Positions 57,253 to 64,000 of a stretch of 64,000 nt of DNA are shown here, piece by piece. The notes below the pieces were generated by a model. The model did not search any database, was not told the DNA's origin, and saw nothing but the letters and a program-made list of their open reading frames with translations. The number at the start of each line of letters is the position of its first letter. Position 1 is the stretch's first letter. Origin of the DNA: Dipteris shenzhenensis (taxonomy: Eukaryota > Polypodiophyta > Polypodiopsida > Gleicheniales); NCBI GenBank assembly GCA_047967505.1, contig CM106540.1. One strand, written 5' to 3'. The translations under genes and the position numbers were made by a program.

Positions 57253-57811
57253 TGTTAACCCTGTGGCAACAAGGGCCAGAAGTGTAGTCTAGGACAACAA
57301 CTATGAGAGCATTGTATGTGAAGAGTAGCCGCAAAGCTCCACTTGTAATATCTTGAGCCTGAAAGATGGTATGATGAATCTTAAAGGATGAGAATAGCCA
57401 CAATCCTCTCTACAAAAGATCAAATCATACTTGCAGAATTAGGATCTAGAGAGAGAAATACTAAATCTAGAGAGAGAAAGACTAAAAGCCTACACTTTCT
57501 GAGGTCCCTCTACTTTGTGTAGAGACCCAAAAGGTCCCCCCACTTTGTCTAGAGACTCAAAGGTCCCCCCACTTTCTATAGAGACCCAAAAGGTCCCCCC
57601 CAAAAGTGGAGGGACTCCTATTCAAAAGGTCTCCTATAATAGAGGTCCCACCATGGAGGTACTTATGGATTGTGTAGAGACCAACATGTATAAATATCTC
57701 TCAATGGAATGAATCTCCCACTGTTTGGGGTAGATTGTTCAAGCTCACTATTGTGTTCATGCGATTGATCTCCATTGCATCCATGCTCTCTTACACTATC
57801 GTGTTCTAACA
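57253..57811 (+). repeat. Gypsy 3' LTR with internal tandem repeats
   Basis: 559 bp, from TGTTAACCC to TTCTAACA, giving 5-bp inverted ends TGTTA/TAACA. A purine-rich GGACGAGTACTAGGGGAG lies just before it. 57500-57610 holds three to four roughly 32-bp units of the type AGGTCCCCCCACTTTGTCTAGAGACCCAAA. TATA box TGTATAAATATC at 57688-57699. No partner in the window. Confidence 0.85.
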
Positions 57812-57837
57812 TGCCCTTACCCTTGCACTCTCTACCC

Positions 57838-58065
57838 TTGTACTCCCTCCCCCTCCTCATTCCTCCTCCTTCCTCCCTCCTCCTCCTCCTTCTCCTCCTT
57901 CCTCCTCCTTCTCCTCCCTCCTCCTCCTCCCTTCTCCTCCCTCCTCCTCCTCCTCCTCCTTCCTCCTCCTCCTCCCATCTCCTTCTCCTTTCTCCTCCCT
58001 CCTTCCTCCTCCTTCCTCATCCTCTATCCCTCCTCCTCCTCCTCCCTCATCCTTCTCGATACAAG
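57838..58065. repeat. Polypyrimidine (TCC/CTT)n tract
   Basis: About 230 bp almost entirely C and T on the plus strand, mainly TCC triplets with CTT interruptions, just outside the gypsy LTR. Frames across it (poly-Leu/Pro/Ser or poly-Glu/Gly/Arg) are artefacts. Confidence 0.95.
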
Positions 58066-59447
58066 AATTCATTCTCTATGCACAACACCACTTCAATAGA
58101 AGCCAATGGCCTTCGAAGACCATCTAGTTGTGGCACTCATGAGGAAATCGGATGTAACAGCGAAGCCTAGATTCCATTACCTGTTGCGCAAGGACACCGG
58201 CCACCTTACATCTCTCACAAGCATGCAATGCCTATACCTCCTTGTCGTGTGAGCTCAGATCTATGGAGCTTCTCTCTATCTTCTCCTCCCCCATGTTTTT
58301 CCACTTTCCTCCACCTAGATCCTATATTCTTTCCTTTCTTCTCCCCATTGATGCGCTAACCTAGCTTGCATTAGCATTCACGCAACTCATATGGCAGCCT
58401 TTTCCTTCTTGGACAATTGGGTGATGCCACTCATTAGGTTAACTCTTATGGCTTGCAAAATCCTTCCATCACTTTGTGCCATCGATGGTCCTAACATGTA
58501 AAAACAAAAAAAAAGTGCCAATGTCATGGCCACCTTCTGATCAAAGATGCAAAATTTTTGCCCAAAAAATCAATTTGCTTCTTCATGCTTGAAATGTGTC
58601 CCAATTTATAAACCCATATCTTGATCATTAGCATTCAAAGTTGGGACCCACTTTGAATAATGGTTTCATATGTCATGTTATTCACATCATTTTAATCCAT
58701 TGTTGCTCATAGCTATTAGTGCATATGTCAACCTTACCATTTTGTATCAAACTTCATTTTTGCAGTCATCACCAATGTCTTTAGAATATCAAGGCACACT
58801 TCTAAAGCAATTTTGGCTATTCCTAGCATACTTTACAACATTTTACACCATAAGGGCCTACATCTTCAATTGTGTGTAGCACCCCTTAGCCACAATTTCC
58901 ATAAAAGTCAAAATCCAATCTCCTATGCTTGGATTGAGTTAGTCATATGCTTGTTCTCTATCCAAATTTGATAATACAAAAACACCAACCAAGTATACGT
59001 GTGGATTATTGCCATCTCCATGTGGAACCATTCGCAGAAGTGAGAGCTTGCCATCTCAATCATGGAGCATATATCCTCTTAATTTATGTTAATCCTTCCA
59101 ACTAACCATGCACATAACTAAAGTAGCCACCATATTATTGTTCTATTTTCCTCCTAGGTTTGGGATGCAAAACATTCCTAGTCCCAAGATGAATCTAAAC
59201 ATGGAAAAGTTTGAGATTATGCATCCAATTTAACCTTTTGTTGCTATCTTGATTAGAGTTCATCGGCAATCTTGATCTTGTCTATTCATACACCTAGTAA
59301 CTTAGAATTTTTGAAACCTTTGATAAGGGAATGCACTTTTCTTCAAAATCAACTATATATTTAAATTAAGGATAGACTAAAATCCAAGAAATGAAACTCA
59401 ATTATAATGCAAAACACCACCCATCTGGAAAACAAGAGATATATATA
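58066..59447. other. No recognisable gene
   Basis: AT-rich non-coding sequence. Short frames lack motifs. A short ATATATAT run lies at 59441-59449. Confidence 0.45.
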
Positions 59448-60870
59448 TTAAATTTTGATGTCTATACAATATTTCTTGTATATTGCATCCAATAGATGCA
59501 CTTTGTACAAAATATTTGCTTGCTTAGCTTTAGCTACTATTGCTGCTCTCCTCTGAGTTGATAAAACAGTGGGTTCACTGAAAGATTCTACAAGTTGCCC
59601 AGCATCATAAACACTTGCCGAAGCACCCATAGTAGCAACCGCCATGATTCTTTCTGCTAGTTTCTCTCCAAAAGTAGATAATGCCAAGTCCCGCCTCACC
59701 AAAATACACTTGCATGCAAAAGGGGGTAAAGGCACAAGGGAGACTAGCTTTGTAAGTTCCCTGCACTTTATCATCTCTTCCTTCCCATAAGGGGAGAACA
59801 AAGTATGGAAGCACACTAGGCTATGGCGCTCGAACATTCCCATGTAGTGTCCTAGTGCTGAATCCACACCGATGCTATCACCTCGACCCCCTTTATGTGT
59901 CGCAAACTTATCAACTTTGATGACGTCTTGAAAATTGAGATAACATCAGTAATCTTCTCAATGCCAAACTAAGAACATAAATTCATTTATATCGACAAAA
60001 TATCATGAACTTACAATGTGGGCAGCATCTTGTTCGTCCATTCTTGGCCGAGTTATATCGATGGAGCTTTTGCTCTCATCAATTGCTGGAGGTGATGCTA
60101 ATGATGAGGCCTCTGCAATATTCTCAAGTCTCTAGCGTTTTTGCACCCTCTCTACCTCCAATCTTTCCTAGACCTCACGGAACCCCGTCTCTGTAACTGC
60201 TACATTAGTAGAGTTATGCATTTCCTCCCACACAGATGCTCCAAAGTGTTTGTAGGTGCCAAATCTATGCACCTATCCAACCCCTTCCTCCTCTTTTTGC
60301 TCTCCTTCCTCCTCTTCCTCTTCTGGCTATCCTGTGGGGGATGATGTCCCGCCTGCTTTAGGAATCACAACCAACTCTGTCGTCTGCTCTATTTCTACTA
60401 TGTGCTTTCCCTTGTCCAAAGTTGCATAAGACCTGCTTGCAGATCCAACTCTTCATCCTTGGAAATCCTTCTAATGGACTAAGGGATTTGCAAATTCTTG
60501 CAACCTAAACTTGAAAGTGCTATTAGCCCAGTGACAGTCAATGAGGAGATTCATAGGAACCCATTGTACTCTATCTATGTCTAGCCAGCGGACCAGGTAA
60601 GGCTTGATTTTCTCTCTCACATAATCTACCACATCTCTAAAGAGATTTAGATGCTTGTGGACTGTGCCGATGACATCTATCTAACGATCAAAAATGTCAT
60701 ACAACTCTGCCTCTCTACTCGAATGATGAGTAGAAGCGACGAAGTCATGGTATGCCTTGCGGGGTGTGGCCATTGGAGGTTTGTGGAAGATGGCAAGAGC
60801 ACGCTGTGTCTAGGAGGTGAGGACAATAAAGGCTATGCCATACCTAATGGCCCTTTTATATAGTTGACAT
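59448..60870 (-). pseudogene. Unrecognised multi-exon gene, two exons with stops
   Basis: The first exon (about 60870-60015) reads QRALAIFHKPPMATPRKAYH, LFRDVVDYVREKIKPYLVRW, DRVQWVPMNLLIDCHWANST and FKFRLQEFANPLVH. A Glu-run and ASVWEEMHNSTNVAV follow, then ERLEVERVQKR, stop, RLENIAEAS, ending in DEQDAAHI and a strong donor GTAAGTTC (60014-60007). The next exon (about 59926-59448) gives VDKFATHKGGRGDSIGVDSA, FHTLFSPYGKEEMIKCRELT and FACKCILVRRDLALSTFGEK. At least six TAG/TAA/TGA stops fall in the first exon, and the exon phases do not match cleanly, so this is probably a pseudogene. I do not recognise the family; the coiled-coil and splice pattern are what can be seen. Confidence 0.5.
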
Positions 60871-61033
60871 CATCTCTTTAAATACCTTAAAAGTCCAACT
60901 ACAATTTAGGTAATAAAATATTGGACAATGTAATATATTGGCCTAAATAATTTGCCATCATATTCCACTCCCGCCTCCCCCACCACCGAAAATAATGGAT
61001 TTTTTTTTTGGAATTTAGGGGGCCCTATGTTAG

Positions 61034-61265
61034 TACAAATGACATCACACTTAACAAAAACTATTACATTTAGTCAAAAACTATTACAACACAGTTTCAA
61101 AACTTTTACATTTATTCAAGTGCTATTACAACACACTTCAAAAACTATATCATATTTTCAAAACTATTACAACACACATCAAAAACTACTAATTTTATTA
61201 AGTATACTCATTGCTAGTACAAATGACATCACAATTCAAAAACTATTACATTTATTCAATACCAG
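61034..61265. repeat. AAAACTATTACA short-unit repeats
   Basis: CAAAAACTATTACA-type units repeat about nine times. A GTACAAATGACATCACA... start occurs twice (about 61035 and 61217), giving an outer period of about 180 bp. Confidence 0.8.
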
Positions 61266-61540
61266 TATGAATGGACAAGTTACAAGGAGGCTTCCATTTC
61301 TCAAGCATTGATGTTCCTTCGAGTCGCCTTCTTACTATCTTCCCATTTAGTGTAAAGAAAAAATCACTATCATCAAAGGTGACAACAGCGATGTATTCTC
61401 AAACGTGCTTCAATCTCCAACTACCTGTGACCTCAAGATATTGGATATCCTCATTGGGTATACATACCTCTACCTCTGTGGTGTCCACTACATCACAATC
61501 CATAGGTATCCATGTGCCATGATTATTTTTCCAATGTCTG
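61265..61540 (-). pseudogene. Unrecognised coding segment
   Basis: Minus-strand frame of about 85 residues with one TGA: HWKNNHGTWIPMDCDVVDTT, NEDIQYLEVTGSWRLKHV, stop, EYIAVVTFDDSDFFFTLNGK, IVRRRLEGTSMLEKWKPP. A TACAG acceptor-like site precedes it (61538). It may be an exon of the minus-strand gene(s) on either side; the family is not recognised. Confidence 0.4.
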
Positions 61541-61790
61541 TATGCATATCTCATGTAGCAAATACTCCGCACTACTTGATATCTTATTACTATACTTTCT
61601 TTAGTAAGTATACATCGAAAATGGTCTCCCTTCTACAAACCCTTCCTAACATCCCACATTGGTTATAGAATATTATCAAGAAATTCATTTTCTAGGCCTA
61701 TGCATACCCACATGGTCTTTGTCTTGTGAATGAAGACTAATTTGAAAAATAAATAAATGTAATGGAGGGCATGAACCAACTAACACTCAC

Positions 61791-62113
61791 AGATTTTGAA
61801 CCGAAAGTAAACTTCATTGATGATTGAATATCTGATCTCATCTTCATTCTAAATGCATCTATAGAGAATGGATCAGGAAGAGGCCATTCTGGACTATCAA
61901 AGTTAGGGAGAGGAATAGGATGTAGGCTTCCATATGCGCCTTCTCTTTGAGGAACTTGGTAGCATGAATTATAGACAAAAATACTGGACTTTGTCAAGGA
62001 GGCAGCAGTCTGTCCTGAAAACATTAATTCCCCAATATTTGAATGGAAAGCTTGAAATATTCCCGTGAGACTATCCAAAGGTTGGGTTTCAACTTTGGTA
62101 GAGGGAAAGATAT
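61791..62113 (-). pseudogene. Unrecognised exon with canonical splice sites
   Basis: 323 bp, bounded by acceptor TTTGCTTTCTATGTAG and donor GTGAGTGTTAG, open throughout in one frame: IFPSTKVETQPLDSLTGIFQ, FHSNIGELMFSGQTAASLTK, YQVPQREGAYGSLHPIPLPN and FDSPEWPLPDPFSIDAFRMK. Good splice sites and an uninterrupted frame make this the most gene-like segment of the cluster. Its phase does not continue into 61537 cleanly, so the exon chain is unresolved. It could be host or transposon. Confidence 0.5.
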
Positions 62114-62164
62114 CTACATAGAAAGCAAAGAAAGATGTTAATGGGCCAATCAATCTATCTCTCT

Positions 62165-62174
62165 CACTCTCTAC

Positions 62175-62217
<43 letters not shown>

Positions 62218-62223
62218 CTCTCT

Positions 62224-62271
<48 letters not shown>

Positions 62272-62375
62272 CCTCCCTCCCTCACTCACTCACAAATCTC
62301 TCCCCTCTACTATCTCCCCCTAACACCCCTCAACCCCTCCATCTCTCTCTCTCTCTTGCTCCCCCCTCCCCCTCT
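62165..62375. repeat. CT/CA microsatellite cluster
   Basis: (CT)n at 62173-62192, (CA)n at 62193-62217, (CT)n at about 62218-62269 and short CT runs to 62358. Frames through it (RE/SL repeats) are artefacts. Confidence 0.95.
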
Positions 62376-62480
62376 ACTATCACCACAAGACACCCTCTCT
62401 CAAAACACATGCTCACATGCAATCAATAGAATACACAATTGAACTGAAAATGAAAAAAAGTTAATGTAAAGGAGAGATAC

Positions 62481-62793
62481 AGTTTGAAGGAAAGCAAGTT
62501 TGACTGGCAGGATCCAAGTTCATGTCTCGAGCCATGTACATGTGCTGAACCTTCACCTTAAGTCCTTTTTTTGTATTGCAAAACCCAACAATGCAACCCT
62601 TCCAATGCTTCTCTTTCTTTGCTCTATCCTTTCTAGAAACCTTGAATGTACCTATTGCAGATGGTTGCATTGTGACCCATGACATTAACCTAAACTCTTG
62701 AGGGATCCAAATATCACTGTTGTCCTTCAAAATGCGACCCACACAAGATTGAATTGATAGCTTTGGCCTAGGACAAGGGGAGTGCTTCACCAT
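62481..62793 (-). pseudogene. Unrecognised coding segment, possible first exon
   Basis: Open frame of about 104 residues from MVKHSPCPRPKLSIQSC, then DIWIPQEFRLMSWVTMQPSA, IGTFKVSRKDRAKKEKHWKG and VGFCNTKKGLKVKVQHMYMA. A possible weak donor GTATCT lies at 62480. The basic, Lys/Arg-rich middle suggests nucleic-acid binding, which is inference. It lies upstream of the 61791-62113 exon in the same orientation and may be the start of that gene. Confidence 0.4.
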
Positions 62794-62817
62794 TTTAGAA
62801 AGAATGGGAGTAAGCAA

Positions 62818-64000
62818 AGATAAAGAGGTTGGGAGGAGGAAGAGGTTGAGAGGAGGTTGAGAGGTTAAAAGGAGGCGGAGAGGAGGTTGAGAGGAGGAAG
62901 AGGTTGGGAGGAGGCTGAGAGGAGGTAGAGAGGAGGAAGAGGCTCAGAGAAGGGTGGGGAGTCAATGGGGATAGTTTGGGGAGACTCCTAGGAGGAGTTT
63001 GGGGTGCTAGGGATACTTTTGGAAAATTTCAATTTTTTGGAGGGGAAAAAAAGTCACGGATTTGGGGGCCTACCAAGAGAGCCTAAGAGGGGTATGGGGA
63101 CCATCCAAAAGTGAAAGGGGGGAGTAAATGCCTCAAGAGGTGGTGGGGGCAAGAGAGAGGCAAGTGGAAACCTAGTGGGGACCAACTCTCCACCAATGAG
63201 AGGCCAATATGGAATCCTCCATTCTTTTAATGCCCAAGCCTTCCCAATGGCTGGTTTGCTAATCACAAATCTTAAGGAACTAATCCAAGAGGCCCTTTTT
63301 GAGTCCAAAATTCCCCTAATGGACTGCTTTTGACTTTTTTGCCACGTGGTCATCCCTACCAAGCTCCATTCTTGCTTCCATGGTGTCTTCCCCTTTGCCC
63401 ATGCTTTTGCAAGAGCAAATACTCAACATCCGATCGATGGATTGAGGAATCCTTCACGCTGGAGATTTCTCATGTCTGGGCAACTTTTTTGACCAGAGGG
63501 ATCTCCCCAAATCATTGCCAATTTTGTGTGCCACTTCCTCTTCTTCATGGCGAGATTTTTGCAATGTTGGTTGCATACCTAAACCATTCTCAAATTCCTC
63601 TTATAGGAGGCTGGGTGACCCCAAGGGCTATCTCCTGATGGAATTTTGTCTCTGTTGGTGAAGTATTTGGGCCATACTCATCGATTTTACAGTTAGAATT
63701 CATTGTGTAATGCTAGGCAATGTGATGCATGATTGCGTAGTTCTTCTTTGGTGAATCTTCCTTGGTAAAAGAGCTTTCATTCCATTTTAAAAGCCCCTTC
63801 ATTGCTTGCTTCTATGGCTTCTATTGCACCCTCAAACTTTAGGCTAATTCTTATGTGAACCATTGAATATGGTTAAGTGCTAGAAAGTTTCATTATTATC
63901 TTAGTTATCTTTGGGTTTTTGGATGTTTGACCATTGGAAGTGATCTAAGGCATTTTTCAGTCTGATCTTTGGAGCATTGTCCTGTAGTTTGACAGTTTTG
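62818..64000. other. Purine-rich tract, then no recognisable gene
   Basis: 62818-62960 is a GAGGAGGNNGAGAGG tract of about 12-15-bp units. Beyond it to the window end I see only short frames without motifs, and one CCACGTGG word near 63342. Confidence 0.5.

Larger units (their letters stand above)
46890..57811 (+). mobile_element. Non-chromoviral gypsy element, 5'-truncated, with accessory ORF
   Basis: Gag, two zinc modules, protease, RT, RNase H and integrase occur in gypsy order on the plus strand. A 3.9-kb region with a second, coiled-coil-rich coding stretch follows, then a purine tract and a 3' LTR (57253-57811). I find no 5' LTR or primer site before gag, so the 5' end is lost. There is no chromodomain. 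The protease lead (VDG) and FLDD RT motif fit the Athila/Tat side of the family, but lineage needs a tree. Confidence 0.92.

Noticed and set aside
57775-58170. 131-residue frame rich in Leu, Pro and Ser
   Set aside because: Translation of the polypyrimidine tract; no gene signals.
1-64000. tRNA, rRNA or snRNA genes
   Set aside because: No cloverleaf with A and B boxes or rRNA-like blocks was noticed. The tRNA-like matches are the LTR primer sites only.

Overview
This is a transposon-dominated stretch of a land-plant nuclear genome. The evidence is the mix of plant-type Ty1/copia and Ty3/gypsy elements, initiator-Met tRNA primer sites (TGGTATCAGAGC) next to LTRs, GT-AG introns, and a plant-like NOL1/NOP2/Sun RNA methyltransferase with three correctly phased exons. 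The density and nesting of elements and the scarcity of host genes suggest a large genome, such as a gymnosperm, fern or lycophyte. The lineage cannot be fixed from the sequence alone.

Layout. 1-3970 (minus): 5' half of a decayed Copia element with gag, protease, integrase, part of RT and one LTR. 4115-4670: a gypsy RT/RNase H scrap, followed by a 310-bp-period tandem duplication (4852-5414). 5913-6880: an LTR-like stretch. 6989-7570: a LINE RT relic. 9430-10320 (minus): a DUF4283-like ORF relic. 10899-18184 (minus): a full-length gypsy chromovirus with near-identical 226-bp LTRs but broken ORFs. 19432-20439 (minus): three exons of the NSUN-family methyltransferase, whose remaining exons are not visible. 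21635-25140 (minus): the 3' end of a decayed gypsy (LTR plus accessory ORF). 25190-36270: a nested Copia cluster in which a 7.5-kb element (26008-33474, target duplication CAAGC) has inserted into the leader of an older copy of the same family, with a third LTR and leader following. 37136-40250 (minus): a 5'-truncated Copia with a 270-bp LTR. 40764-42400: an array of fold-back (hairpin) repeats. 42600-46620 (minus): remains of an intron-bearing transposase-like gene. 46890-57811 (plus): a 5'-truncated gypsy with gag-pol, a long coiled-coil accessory ORF and a 3' LTR, with a local inversion inside integrase. 59448-62793 (minus): exons of one or more unrecognised, stop-riddled genes.

How it fits together. 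Almost all coding material is retroelement polyprotein (gag, protease, integrase and RT-RNase H in Copia; gag, protease, RT-RNase H and integrase in gypsy), and every copy carries inactivating lesions. In-frame stops fall mostly at conserved Gln codons (CAG/CAA to TAG/TAA), as expected from deamination of methylated cytosine in silenced elements. The least expected items are the accessory coiled-coil ORF shared by two gypsy copies, the fold-back array, the dyad-repeat array in the chromovirus 3' region, the CCAC-rich leaders recurring in unrelated elements, and the two unidentified spliced genes flanking the large gypsy.
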